Source: CALDTK01 sp965215215 (lineage in GTDB: Bacteria > Bacteroidota > Bacteroidia > Chitinophagales > Saprospiraceae). From it: DNA of 64,000 bases. Positions within the stretch are counted from its first letter, which is position 1; each line of letters opens with the position of its first letter. Where the stretch lies: assembly GCA_965215215.1 (NCBI GenBank), contig OZ244043.1, positions 3,782,001-3,846,000 of the forward strand, written 5' to 3'. The notes beneath the pieces were generated by a model. That model made no database searches, was not told the origin of the DNA, and saw only the letters and a program-made list of their open reading frames with translations. Position numbers and translations under genes: made by a program. Of this stretch, positions 15,464 to 23,943 are shown piece by piece.

Positions 15464-15817
15464 TTAGGCCGCTTTTCGGTAGCGCTTTCTCCGCTCGATG
15501 GAGGCTAGCTTGACGCCCCCGAGGATCAGGCGCAGTGTCTCGGGCGACACCGCGGCGTACGGAGCCTTTGACGACGGCTGCGGTACTTCGAGGGTGCCCT
15601 CAGCGAGGACTTTGTAGTAGACGGCGAACCCGTCGCCCTCGAAACAGAGGAGTTTGATGCGGTCGCGGCGGCGGTTGCAAAAGCAGTAGATCGCCCCATC
15701 GGCCGGATCACGACCGAAGGCCGAGCGAACCACGCCACTCAGCCCGGCGTAGCCCTTGCGCATGTCGCATACCCCGGTGTAGAAGTAGAGCCGCACCCCG
15801 GGGGCGAGGGCTAGCAC
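15464..15817 (-). CDS. tnpB: IS66 accessory protein TnpB
   Basis: This 117-residue protein has the family start (LALAPGVRLYFYTGVCDMRK, then GYAGLSGVV) and the DGAIYCFCNRRRDRIKLLC segment. The start is a GTG at 15817, giving a 7-bp overlap with the end of tnpA; a much longer upstream frame is only a shadow. TnpB is required for IS66 transposition in studied members, but its biochemical role is unsettled. Confidence 0.92.
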   Translation of the reverse strand: MLALAPGVRLYFYTGVCDMRKGYAGLSGVVRSAFGRDPADGAIYCFCNRRRDRIKLLCFEGDGFAVYYKVLAEGTLEVPQPSSKAPYAAVSPETLRLILGGVKLASIERRKRYRKAA

Positions 15818-16092
15818 CGCACGGGGGATGACAGCGTCGGCGTGGGGATGCGCACGCGAGTACCATCGGGGTAGGTAATCTCGATGGCGGGCGCCTCGCC
15901 GGGAGCGCGGCATTGAGGCTGAACGATAACTTCGGTAAAGGCCGGCGCGCTGGCGGCCTGCTGTTCGCCGCGTAGTTCTTTGCCGCGCCAGTAGCTGAAG
16001 GTCGCCAGACTGATGTCCTCGCGCTCGCAAAAAGCACGTTGGGAGAGCCCAGATTGACGCCAGGCATCGGGGAGGTGGGATAGGTTTGCCAT
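15811..16092 (-). CDS. tnpA: IS66 accessory protein TnpA (HTH)
   Basis: This 93-residue first gene of the element begins MANLSHLPDAWRQSGLSQRA and contains the helix-turn-helix segment SQRAFCEREDISLATFSYWR typical of IS66 OrfA. Its start is 60 bp inside the right end of the element. It overlaps tnpB by 7 bp. Confidence 0.9.
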   Translation of the reverse strand: MANLSHLPDAWRQSGLSQRAFCEREDISLATFSYWRGKELRGEQQAASAPAFTEVIVQPQCRAPGEAPAIEITYPDGTRVRIPTPTLSSPVRC

Positions 16093-16152
16093 GCCCGCAA
16101 ACCTCCGGGCCGATGGGACGAATCGACAATACGGGCTTGGCTAAGTGCTTAC

Positions 16153-16188
16153 GGATACTAGTAGTCCGAGGAGAGCGAAACGGACCAT
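16153..16188 (-). pseudogene. 5' part of the IS66-disrupted Cys-rich secreted protein gene
   Basis: The ATG at 16188 is preceded by a good Shine-Dalgarno sequence (GGGAGG, 4 nt upstream), unusual in this window. Codons to 16153 read MVRFALLGLLVS, the start of a signal peptide. Joined across the IS to 13867, the frame continues LYATSPLAAQGG. This is the upstream half of the pseudogene at 13451-13875. Confidence 0.85.
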
Positions 16189-16582
16189 GAGCCTCCCGAT
16201 CCGTAGTTTACCTTTATACATGGGCTACGTTTATCGGGGCGTCGGTGTAGATACCGAACGATCGGCCGCGTTGTGCTTCTCTCCTTAGTGCCCGAAGGGG
16301 GGCGGAGGGCCGAAGGCGAGTAGGTAAGCCCCAGCGGACCGGACCGGTCTTTTGGCTTGCGATAAGTGTACTTAAGTTTTTCATACGACTGAGTTGGTTT
16401 TTCGTCTGTTATGACGGTGAGGTGCTAAACTTAGTCGAAATAACTGGTTTGTGGTAGCACTGTAAGTATATATCTAACCTGTATCGTCAAAACCATGGAG
16501 GCTACCGATTTGCCCCTATAGCGCCCCTGCCATAGGGGCGCTTTCGTGTAAGCGACTGACGGTTAGTCGGTAACGAGCAAAC
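16189..16582. other. Long non-coding gap of the island
   Basis: Almost 400 bp without a supportable gene. It should hold the promoter of the disrupted Cys-rich gene (tataaagg-like sequence just upstream of its SD) and, near the end, a terminator-like hairpin. The mid part (16380-16500) is AT-rich. I see no RNA gene I can name here. Confidence 0.5.
16520..16546 (+). terminator. Possible rho-independent terminator
   Basis: A 9-bp perfect stem AGCGCCCCT/AGGGGCGCT with loop GCCAT is followed by TTCGT. The T tract is short, so termination is plausible but not certain; no coding gene precedes it on the + strand. Confidence 0.45.
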
Positions 16583-16670
16583 ATATACTATCCCCTGCAC
16601 CACGAAACACAAACCCAGCCCGCCATCGCGAACCAGCTGCAAACGCAGAGCCACACCCCCACACTTCCTA
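16583..16670. repeat. Right copy of the tRNA-Arg 5'-half/flank repeat (tRNA fossil)
   Basis: On the - strand this reads like the tRNA-Arg upstream flank followed by a mutated tRNA 5' half (...TTCGTGGTGCAGGGGATAGTATA) and then loses all similarity. The acceptor and D-arm positions carry changes that would break pairing, and no 3' half follows, so it cannot be a working tRNA. It directly precedes the core ABC transporter gene and may mark the original chromosomal position of the tRNA promoter region. Confidence 0.7.
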
Positions 16671-16744
16671 CTACCCCCTGACCACTTCCCACATCAATCC
16701 CCCTACCTTCGCGGTTGTACTGCCTGCCCCCAAGGCACCGCGCT

Positions 16745-18568
16745 ATGGCCGTAACCCCCACTCCCGAAGTCGAAGCCGCCAAGCCGAAGCTCGACCGCGA
16801 GCAGCTGCGTGACGCGCTAAAGATCTTCCAGTTCGTCAGGCCCTACCGCTGGTCGCTCATCGTCGGCGTGGTGCTGCTCTTCCTCTCCAGTCTCACCTTC
16901 ATGGCCTTCCCGTACCTCACGGGGCAACTGGTCGACCAGGCCACGGGCGACTCCAAGCTCAACTTCGACCTCAACCAGCTCGGACTCCTCATGCTCGGCA
17001 TCCTCGTCGCGCAGAGCGTCGTCAGCTACTTCCGCGTGCTGCTCTTCGCGCGCGTCTCGGAGCTCGGCATCGCCGACGTCCGCAAGGCCGTCTACGACCG
17101 GATGATCGCCCTGCCCATCGAATTCTTCGAGCAAAATCGCACCGGCGAGCTCATCTCGCGACTCACCGCCGACGTCGAGAAGCTTTACAGCGCCTTCTCG
17201 ATCACGATCGCGGAGTTCCTGCGGCAGATCATCATCCTCGTGGTCGGCGTCGTCTTCATCGCCGTACGCATGCCGAAGCTCTCGCTCATCATGCTGGCCA
17301 CCTTCCCGGTCATCGTCGTCGGTGCCATGTTCTTCGGCAAGTTCGTCCGCAAACTCTCTAAGGAGCGCCAGGAAGCCCTCGCCGAAAGTAACAACGTACT
17401 CTCCGAGAGCCTGCTCGCCATCCAGGCCGTCAAGGCCTACGTCAACGAGTGGCTCGAGCGCCGCCGCTACGGGGCCGCCCTCGACGCCACCGTCACCGTT
17501 GCCCTACGTTACGCTCAGGCCCGCGCGCTGTTTAGCGTCTTCATCATTACCTTCCTGTTCGGCGCGCTGTTCTTCATCATCTGGCAGGCGGCTCGCATGG
17601 TCGACGAAGGCGTGCTCACCCCGGGTGCGCTCATCGAGTTCGTCGTTTACACGGGGATCATCGGGGCCGCCATCGCCGGGCTCGGTAACTTCTACACCGA
17701 GCTCCTCGGCGCCGTCGGCGCCACCGAACGCATCCGCGGCATCCTCCTCGAACCCACCGAGCCCGGCAGCATGCTCGGCAGTGCGCTTTCGCTAAAACAG
17801 AACGCTTCCGCAAAACCGCTCCCCCTCGAAGGCCACGTGAGCTTTCACAACGTCGATTTCAGGTACCCCACCCGCCAGGATATCCCCGTACTCAAAGGCA
17901 TGAACTTCGATGTGCGGGCCGGCGAACGCGTCGCGCTGGTCGGCCCGAGCGGCGCCGGAAAATCGACCATCCTCCAGCTACTCCTCCGCTTCTACGAAGG
18001 CTACGCGGGCCACATCGAGATCGACGGCCAGGAGATCCGGAGTCTCGACCTCGGCGGCTACCGTGCCAACCTCGGACTCGTACCCCAGGAAGTCCTCCTT
18101 TTCGCCGGCAGCATCGCCGACAACATCGCCTACGGCCGCCCCGATGCCACTCGCCCGGAGATCGAACGCGCCGCCGAACAGGCGAATGCGCTGGAGTTCA
18201 TCGAGCGTTTTCCGGAAGGATTCGAAACCTTAGTCGGGGAGCGCGGCGTGAAGCTCAGCGGCGGACAACGGCAACGGATCGCCATCGCGCGGGCCCTGCT
18301 CAAGGATCCTCGGGTGCTGCTGCTCGACGAGGCCACCAGCAGCCTCGATGCCGAAAGCGAGAAGGTGGTCCAGGATGCGCTCGACCGACTCATGGAAGGT
18401 CGCACCAGCATCGTGATCGCGCACCGCCTCGCCACCATCCGCGACGTGGACCGGATCTTCGTCATCGACGACGGACAGGTCGTCGAGTCCGGCACCCACA
18501 CCGAGCTCAGCCTGCGCCCGGACGGACTCTACAACTCCCTCGCGAAGCTTCAATTCGAGAACGCGTGA
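16745..18568 (+). CDS. ABC exporter, fused membrane and ATPase domains (MsbA/ABCB-like)
   Basis: The protein has 607 residues from the ATG at 16745. The N-terminal domain (about 40-340) has six membrane helices of the type I exporter fold. The ATPase domain has Walker A GPSGAGKST near 400, Q loop (VPQEVLLFAGS), signature LSGGQRQR near 503 and Walker B VLLLDEATSS near 524. Homodimeric half-transporters of this kind export lipids, drugs or peptides; the cargo cannot be read here. The stop overlaps the next gene's GTG (GTGA), linking it to a small membrane protein and murB, so an envelope role is reasonable inference. Confidence 0.9.
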   Translation: MAVTPTPEVEAAKPKLDREQLRDALKIFQFVRPYRWSLIVGVVLLFLSSLTFMAFPYLTGQLVDQATGDSKLNFDLNQLGLLMLGILVAQSVVSYFRVLLFARVSELGIADVRKAVYDRMIALPIEFFEQNRTGELISRLTADVEKLYSAFSITIAEFLRQIIILVVGVVFIAVRMPKLSLIMLATFPVIVVGAMFFGKFVRKLSKERQEALAESNNVLSESLLAIQAVKAYVNEWLERRRYGAALDATVTVALRYAQARALFSVFIITFLFGALFFIIWQAARMVDEGVLTPGALIEFVVYTGIIGAAIAGLGNFYTELLGAVGATERIRGILLEPTEPGSMLGSALSLKQNASAKPLPLEGHVSFHNVDFRYPTRQDIPVLKGMNFDVRAGERVALVGPSGAGKSTILQLLLRFYEGYAGHIEIDGQEIRSLDLGGYRANLGLVPQEVLLFAGSIADNIAYGRPDATRPEIERAAEQANALEFIERFPEGFETLVGERGVKLSGGQRQRIAIARALLKDPRVLLLDEATSSLDAESEKVVQDALDRLMEGRTSIVIAHRLATIRDVDRIFVIDDGQVVESGTHTELSLRPDGLYNSLAKLQFENA

Positions 18569-19101
18569 AGTCGAAATCGATCCTGATCATCTTCGCCCTA
18601 CTCGTAGGGATCGCCACCATCCTGGGTTGGGCTTTCGAGATCCCGGAGGTGGACGGTACCCTGGGCGCCGATGAGCTGCTGACGAACTCCGCGTTCTACG
18701 GTTCCATCCTCGGGGGTACCATCGGCTTCGCGCTCAGCTTTACCGCGAAAACCGGCATCGGAAGATTTCAGGCCGTCGGCTCCAGCATCGTACTCTGCAC
18801 GGCCGCCGTGGCGCTGCTCGCGCACTACACCAACCGAACCCTCGGCGGCGACGACGCCGTCGAAACCGTACCGTTGCGCGTGCGGGAGGTGACGGCCTTT
18901 CGGTCCGGCCGCGGGATCACCCGCGAAGCCCTCAACGGTCCGCCCGAGGGCTACTACGTCTTCGTCGAGACGCCGGAGGGTCCCGTGCGACTCCAGCACG
19001 CCGGGGAGCAACCTAACGTCGGACCGGACCGTAGCATAAACGTACTACGTCGCCCCGGCTACTGGGGATATCCCCGCTATGAGATCAGTCCACCGAAATG
19101 A
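18565..19101 (+). CDS. Small membrane protein of unknown function
   Basis: This 178-residue protein begins with the GTG of a GTGA overlap with the ABC exporter gene. Hydrophobic segments at residues ~4-23 and ~48-66, plus another around 72-90, suggest three membrane passes, followed by a soluble C-terminal domain of about 80 residues with several beta strands (VPLRVREVTAF, GYYVFVETPEGPVRLQHA). No known motif is recognised. Its stop overlaps the murB start (ATGA). Tight coupling on both sides suggests a cell-envelope function, but that is inference. Confidence 0.75.
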   Translation: MKSKSILIIFALLVGIATILGWAFEIPEVDGTLGADELLTNSAFYGSILGGTIGFALSFTAKTGIGRFQAVGSSIVLCTAAVALLAHYTNRTLGGDDAVETVPLRVREVTAFRSGRGITREALNGPPEGYYVFVETPEGPVRLQHAGEQPNVGPDRSINVLRRPGYWGYPRYEISPPK

Positions 19102-20147
19102 GTAGCGAAGCCCCGAGCGAGCTAAAGCGTAACACCCCGGCCGACGAGCTGCTGCACGACGTTTCCCTGCGGCCCCTCAACACGTTCGGTATAAACGTCC
19201 ACGCCGAGCGCTACTACCGGGCCACCTCGGTAAGCTCCATCCAGCAGCTCTTGGCCCGTGAGCAGCCCGCGCTCGTACTCGGGGGAGGATCGAACGTGCT
19301 GCTGACCAAAGACGTGGAGGGGCTCGTACTGCACGTGGACATCCGCGGCCGCGAAACCATACGCGCCGACGAGAGCGCGGCGTTGGTCGAAGCCGGCGCC
19401 GGCGAGAACTGGCACGAGTTCGTACTCTGGACGTTGGGTCACGATCTGGGAGGACTTGAGAACCTGAGCCTGATCCCCGGATCCGTGGGGGCGACCCCGA
19501 TCCAGAACATCGGAGCGTACGGCGTCGAGATCAAAGACAATTTGGAAACCGTTCGCGCCGTAAATCGGGAGACGCGCGAGGAGGAGGTCTTCGACGCATC
19601 GGAGCTTCAGCTCGGCTACCGAGACAGCGTCTTCAAGCGCGAGCTCAAGGAGCGCTACATCATCACCCACGTGCGCTTTCGCCTCACGCAACTCGACCAT
19701 AAGCTCAACACCGACTACGGCGACATTCGCGCCTCACTGACCGACGCCGGCGAGGAGCACAACATCCAGTCCGTCAGCCGAGCCGTCATCGGTATCCGTC
19801 AGTCCAAGCTCCCGGATCCGGCCCTGATCGGCAACTCCGGTTCGTTCTTCAAGAACCCGGTCATTGACGCCGACGCTTTCGCAAAGCTCAAAGCGCGCCG
19901 CCCGGACGTACGTTTCTACGAGCTGCCCGACGGCACGTTCAAGATCCCCGCCGGCTGGCTGATCGAACAGGCGGGTTGGAAGGGACACCGCCGCGGTAAC
20001 ATCGGCGTGCACGACCGCCAGGCGCTGGTGCTCGTCAACCACGGCGAAGGCCACGGCCACGAGCTGTGGGGGCTCGCCCAGGAGATATTGGCCGACGTCA
20101 AAGAGAAGTTCGGCGTCGACCTCGTGCCCGAGGTCAACGTAATTTGA
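19098..20147 (+). CDS. murB: UDP-N-acetylmuramate dehydrogenase
   Basis: This 349-residue cytosolic flavoprotein reduces UDP-GlcNAc-enolpyruvate to UDP-MurNAc in peptidoglycan synthesis. The FAD-binding motifs are clear: LRPLNTFGI at the N-terminus, LVLGGGSNVLL near residue 60, and LSLIPGSVGATPIQNIGAYG in the middle. The substrate-side NSGSFFKNP and the C-terminal PAGWLIEQAGWKG are present, with the type I MurB length. It overlaps its neighbours by 4 bp upstream and 1 bp downstream, so it is part of a translationally coupled operon. Confidence 0.97.
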   Translation: MSSEAPSELKRNTPADELLHDVSLRPLNTFGINVHAERYYRATSVSSIQQLLAREQPALVLGGGSNVLLTKDVEGLVLHVDIRGRETIRADESAALVEAGAGENWHEFVLWTLGHDLGGLENLSLIPGSVGATPIQNIGAYGVEIKDNLETVRAVNRETREEEVFDASELQLGYRDSVFKRELKERYIITHVRFRLTQLDHKLNTDYGDIRASLTDAGEEHNIQSVSRAVIGIRQSKLPDPALIGNSGSFFKNPVIDADAFAKLKARRPDVRFYELPDGTFKIPAGWLIEQAGWKGHRRGNIGVHDRQALVLVNHGEGHGHELWGLAQEILADVKEKFGVDLVPEVNVI

Positions 20148-20668
20148 TGAAGTTCCGCGTCGAGGTCGTTACCCACCTCACCACACCGCGGTGGTTGGAG
20201 GTTTTCGAGCTCTGGAATTCGCTGTTCCCGGAGGCGATCGCCCTGGAGAGTCCAGGCGCCTTGGAGCGTTCTATCGCTTCGCACCCGAATACCCACCACT
20301 ACCTCGCGTTGGACCCTGCCGACGAAGTGATCGGCTGGCTCGCCGTTTACGATCGGTACGCGGTACGCTGGTTTTCGATTTTGGTACATCCGCGCGGTCA
20401 GGGAGCCTCGGTCGGCAAATCGCTACTTACGGAAGCTCGCCGACGCGAGCCGCATCTGAGCGGATGGGCCATCGCCGACGATTCGCTCCCCGTCCGGGGC
20501 GGTCGATTCTACAAATCCGTCCTCGGGTTCTACCGCAAGCTCGACTTCGAGGTACTTCAGCCCGAGCGCTGGCCCGCGGAGGCCGCCGTTACCCTCCCCG
20601 TCGCGCTCGTAACGTGGTCCGCCGGCGAGCCCGTGCGTCCCGATTTCTCCGTACGCCAGTCGAGCTAA
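20147..20668 (+). CDS. GNAT-family acetyltransferase
   Basis: This 173-residue protein starts at the ATG formed with the murB stop (TGATG). The central acetyl-CoA-binding motif A reads ILVHPRGQGASVGKSLL, the usual V..R.QG.G...L pattern, followed by a conserved GFYRKLDFEV motif B. The acceptor substrate cannot be told. It lies between murB and glmM, both in amino-sugar metabolism, but many GNATs occur in unrelated operons. Confidence 0.85.
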   Translation: MKFRVEVVTHLTTPRWLEVFELWNSLFPEAIALESPGALERSIASHPNTHHYLALDPADEVIGWLAVYDRYAVRWFSILVHPRGQGASVGKSLLTEARRREPHLSGWAIADDSLPVRGGRFYKSVLGFYRKLDFEVLQPERWPAEAAVTLPVALVTWSAGEPVRPDFSVRQSS

Positions 20669-20681
20669 TACCTTCCCCCCC

Positions 20682-22070
20682 ATGCCCCTAGTCATTTCAG
20701 TCTCCGGTATCCGCGGCACCATCGGCGGTACGAGCGATACCAACCTCACGCCCGAAGTCCTCGTGGGTTTCGCGAGCGGCTACGCCAAGTGGCTCTGGAC
20801 GGGTTTTAGCGCCAGCGGGAAACCGAAAGTGGTGATCGGGCGCGACGGGCGGATCAGCGGCGCGGTGGTCGCGCAAATCGTAACGGCCACGCTGCGGATG
20901 TCGGGCGTCGACGTCGTAGACCTCGACCTGTCCACGACGCCGACCGTCGAGCTGGCGGTGGTGCGGCACGGCGCGCAGGGCGGTATCGTGCTCTCGGCCA
21001 GCCACAATCCGAAGGAGTACAACGCGCTCAAGCTGCTCAACGAGCGCGGCGAGTTTCTCTCGGCGGCCTCCGGGCAGGCCATCGAGGGTTACGTGCGTAC
21101 CAAGGATTTCACCTACGCCAAAGTCGACGACCTCGGCACGTACGAGCGTAGCGTCGACGACGTCGACCGGCACGTGCAGCGGGCACTCGACCTGCCGATC
21201 ATCGACGTAGCGGCGATCAGGGCGGCTAAGCTGCACGTGGTCGTGGACTGCATCAACAGCACCGGCGCCATCAGCGTCCCCACTTTGCTCGACCAACTCG
21301 GAGTTACCTACGACTTGCTCAACGCGGAAGTGACCGGCGATTTCGCCCACGAAGCCGAGCCGCTCCCGCAAAACCTCACCCAGCTCGCCGACGCCACGCG
21401 CCGGGGCAAGGCCGACCTGGGTATCGCCGTGGATCCGGACGTGGACCGCCTCGTGCTCGTGAGCGAGAACGGGGAGATGTTCGGCGAGGAGTACACGCTC
21501 GTAGCGGTAGCGGATTACGTGTTGCGCCGCACGCCGGGCAGCGTCGTGAGCAACCTGTCGAGCTCGCGCGCGCTGCGCGACGTGGCCGCCCGCTACGGTC
21601 AGCGCTACGCCGCCGGCGCCGTGGGCGAGGTGTGGGTCGTGCAGAAGATGCGGGAGGTGGGGGCCGTACTCGGCGGCGAAGGCAACGGGGGGATCATCTA
21701 CCCCGACCTGCACTACGGGCGCGACTCCATCGTAGGCATCGCGCTCGTCTTGGCGCTGCTCGCCACCGACGGGCGCAAGGCGAGTGAGATTCGTGCCAGC
21801 TATCCGGAGTACACGATCGTGAAGGAGAAGATGCCGCTGCCGGACCGCAGCCTGGTGCCCGATATCCTCGAGCACGTGGCCACCGCTTACGCCGACCACG
21901 AGGTCGACAGATCCGATGGCGTGCGCGTAGACATGCCTACCGGCTGGGTGCACCTGCGCGCGAGCAACACGGAGCCCATCGTGCGGGTGATCGCGGAGAG
22001 CAAGGACGAGGCCTCGGCTACCGCCCTGGCCGCCGAAGCGGTTGACGTCATGCGCAAGGCCCTCGCGTAG
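20682..22070 (+). CDS. glmM: Phosphoglucosamine mutase-type phosphohexomutase
   Basis: This 462-residue protein has the four-domain alpha-D-phosphohexomutase layout: GIRGTIGG at the start, the phospho-serine loop VLSASHNPKEYN near residue 105, the metal loop DPDVDRL near 251, the sugar-specificity loop GGEGNGGIIY, and the C-terminal RASNTEPIVRV phosphate-binding loop. In Bacteroidota this subfamily is usually annotated as GlmM, converting GlcN-6-P to GlcN-1-P for UDP-GlcNAc synthesis. Phosphomannomutase or phosphoglucomutase activity cannot be excluded. Proximity to murB fits a peptidoglycan role. Confidence 0.88.
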   Translation: MPLVISVSGIRGTIGGTSDTNLTPEVLVGFASGYAKWLWTGFSASGKPKVVIGRDGRISGAVVAQIVTATLRMSGVDVVDLDLSTTPTVELAVVRHGAQGGIVLSASHNPKEYNALKLLNERGEFLSAASGQAIEGYVRTKDFTYAKVDDLGTYERSVDDVDRHVQRALDLPIIDVAAIRAAKLHVVVDCINSTGAISVPTLLDQLGVTYDLLNAEVTGDFAHEAEPLPQNLTQLADATRRGKADLGIAVDPDVDRLVLVSENGEMFGEEYTLVAVADYVLRRTPGSVVSNLSSSRALRDVAARYGQRYAAGAVGEVWVVQKMREVGAVLGGEGNGGIIYPDLHYGRDSIVGIALVLALLATDGRKASEIRASYPEYTIVKEKMPLPDRSLVPDILEHVATAYADHEVDRSDGVRVDMPTGWVHLRASNTEPIVRVIAESKDEASATALAAEAVDVMRKALA

Positions 22071-22085
22071 AGCTACCTTACGGGC

Positions 22086-22529
22086 ATGCAACACCTCGCC
22101 GCGCTCTGCCTCGCCTTAACGCTCAGTGCTTGCGGCGCGAGCGGGAGCTCCGCCCAGGACATCGGATCCATGCACGATGCCGTTTTAACGGAAATGGTCA
22201 CTGCGGGAAGCGATTCGCTCCTTCGCCACGTCGTGATCTTCGGGTTTAAGGAGAGCGCGACCGAGGCCGACATTGAGGAGATCGAAGACGCGTTTAGTGC
22301 GCTGCCGTCCGAGATCCCCGAGATCCAGTCTTACGAATGGGGCCTCAACAATTCCCCCGAAAAGCTCAATCCAGAGCTAACGCACTGCTACCTACTCACC
22401 TTCGCGAGCGAAGCAGATCGTGCGGCGTACCTCCCGCACCCGGCACATGTAGCCTTCACCGAGGTCTTGGGACCGCACCTGGAGAAGGTAACCGTGGTCG
22501 ACTACTGGACGCGCGGGGCAACCGAATGA
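22086..22529 (+). CDS. Lipoprotein with Dabb (stress-responsive A/B barrel) domain
   Basis: This 147-residue protein has a lipoprotein signal (LALTLSACGAS, Cys at residue 16) and a single Dabb domain from about residue 50: LRHVVIFGFKES, then SYEWGLNNSPEKL, HCYLLTFASEADRAAYLPHP and a final VDYW strand. Dabb proteins are small ferredoxin-like dimers of varied or unknown activity. Surface anchoring of a Dabb domain is common in Bacteroidota. It lies 15 bp behind glmM and close before the desulfurase gene. Confidence 0.85.
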   Translation: MQHLAALCLALTLSACGASGSSAQDIGSMHDAVLTEMVTAGSDSLLRHVVIFGFKESATEADIEEIEDAFSALPSEIPEIQSYEWGLNNSPEKLNPELTHCYLLTFASEADRAAYLPHPAHVAFTEVLGPHLEKVTVVDYWTRGATE

Positions 22530-22550
22530 GCCCGTGCACCTTTGTAGGCT

Positions 22551-23714
22551 ATGCGCGTCTACTTAGATAACGCGGCGTCTACCCCGCTGCTGCCCGAAGT
22601 GCTCGAGGCTATGCTACCGCTGCTCGGTGAGCAGTTCGGCAACCCGAGCTCCATCCACGCCGAGGGGCGCAAGGGGCGCTCGCTCATCGAGGCGGCACGC
22701 AAGCGGGTGGCCGGGTCGCTCAACTGCTCCCTCGGGGAGGTCTTCTTCACGAGCGGCGGCACCGAGGCGAGCAACACGGCCATCAAGTGCAGCGTGCGCG
22801 ACCTCGGCGTCACCGACATCGTCTCCTCGCCGACCGAGCACCACTGCGTGCTCCACTCCATCGGCGAGGTACAGCGTACCGGCAACGTCGCCGCCCACTG
22901 GCTGCCGTTAGACGCCTGGGGCGCCCCGGATACCGAAGCGCTCGAGGCAAAACTTGCCGAACTCCAACGGCTAGGCGGGCGCCGCGTACTGGTGAGCTTG
23001 ATGCACGCCAACAACGAGATCGGGGCGATGATCGACCTGGCCGAGGTGGGTGCGATTTGCGAGGAGTACGGCGCGTTCTTCCACAGTGATTCCGTGCAGA
23101 CGGTGGGCCATTTCCCGCTCGACCTCGCTGCGCTCCCGGTGCACTTCGTCACGGGGGCGGCGCATAAGTTTCACGGTCCGAAGGGCACTGGGTTCTTGTA
23201 CATCTCCAACGACCACATCCTCCGGCCCTGGGTGGACGGCGGTTCGCAGGAGCGCAACATGCGCGGGGGCACCGAAAACCTCTACGGGATTACCGGCTTA
23301 GCGACCGCCCTCGAACTCGCGCACCGGGAGATGGCGGAGCGCAGGACGTACATCGAGGGGCTCCGTACGTACCTGCTGATCGGTTTGCGTCGGCGGTTCC
23401 CGGAGCTGCGGCTCAATACGGACGTGGAGGGCGAGAGCCTCTACACCGTATTGAGCGTCAGCTTCCCCGCCACGCCGAGAGCCGAGCTGCTGCTCTTCAA
23501 CCTCGACATCGGTGGGGTAGCGGTGAGCGGGGGAAGCGCGTGTAGCTCGGGCGCGGATGCGGGCAGTCACGTGATGAAGGCCTTCCGGGGGGAAGACGAC
23601 GATATGGTTACCGTGCGCTTCAGCTTCTCGCACCTCAATACCGAGGAAGAACTCGATTTCGTGCTGGGGCGGGTGGAGCGGGGGCTACTGGTCAAGGCTG
23701 GCTCTGCAGCTTAG
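22551..23714 (+). CDS. Cysteine desulfurase family PLP enzyme (IscS/NifS-like)
   Basis: This 387-residue class V aminotransferase-fold enzyme has the expected motifs: YLDNAAST at the N-terminus, TSGGTEASN, HANNEIG, the PLP Schiff-base Lys in AAHKFHGPKG (K206) and the mobile-loop Cys in GGSACSSGADAGSH (C331). It would take sulfur from L-cysteine for Fe-S cluster assembly or tRNA thiolation. No iscU or sufE lies adjacent; MnmA, a sulfur acceptor enzyme, is encoded elsewhere in the window. The CSSG loop type resembles the IscS/NifS class I group. Confidence 0.92.
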   Translation: MRVYLDNAASTPLLPEVLEAMLPLLGEQFGNPSSIHAEGRKGRSLIEAARKRVAGSLNCSLGEVFFTSGGTEASNTAIKCSVRDLGVTDIVSSPTEHHCVLHSIGEVQRTGNVAAHWLPLDAWGAPDTEALEAKLAELQRLGGRRVLVSLMHANNEIGAMIDLAEVGAICEEYGAFFHSDSVQTVGHFPLDLAALPVHFVTGAAHKFHGPKGTGFLYISNDHILRPWVDGGSQERNMRGGTENLYGITGLATALELAHREMAERRTYIEGLRTYLLIGLRRRFPELRLNTDVEGESLYTVLSVSFPATPRAELLLFNLDIGGVAVSGGSACSSGADAGSHVMKAFRGEDDDMVTVRFSFSHLNTEEELDFVLGRVERGLLVKAGSAA

Positions 23715-23943
23715 TAACCCTGCCTTAGGACCTAAATGAGCACCGCGGTTAGCTCACGTGAAATGGTCCGGGTTAGTTCCAAGTTCCGGATCGAAGGCCA
23801 TACATTCGTTTGAGTAGGATGCTGAATCGGAAGTGGTCCGCTGCCGCTAAAACGGGCTCCTCAAAGCGCTCCCCGAGATTGTAGCCAGCGCGTAGGCTAC
23901 CGTCTCCCGATCTCAGGCTGTTCCGCTTCGCTTACCTTCCGAC

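Larger units (their letters stand above)
13876..16152 (-). mobile_element. Complete IS66-family insertion sequence (2277 bp)
   Basis: Three genes in the standard IS66 order (tnpA, tnpB, tnpC) fill the element. Terminal inverted repeats are GTATCCGCTTAGCCAACCCC at the left end and, read inward, GTAAGCACTTAGCCAAGCCC at the right end; the right one carries the family's GTAAGC tip. The element is flanked by identical 8-bp copies of GGATACTA at 13868-13875 and 16153-16160, the target duplication length known for IS66. No inactivating change is visible in the three genes. Confidence 0.95.

Noticed and set aside
16583..16670. A second tRNA-Arg gene
   Set aside because: Only the 5' half is recognisable, pairing positions are mutated and no anticodon or T arm follows.
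20697..22094. 465-codon open frame antisense to glmM
   Set aside because: It is a typical high-GC shadow frame (His/Arg/Val/Gly-rich) opposite a well-defined enzyme gene.
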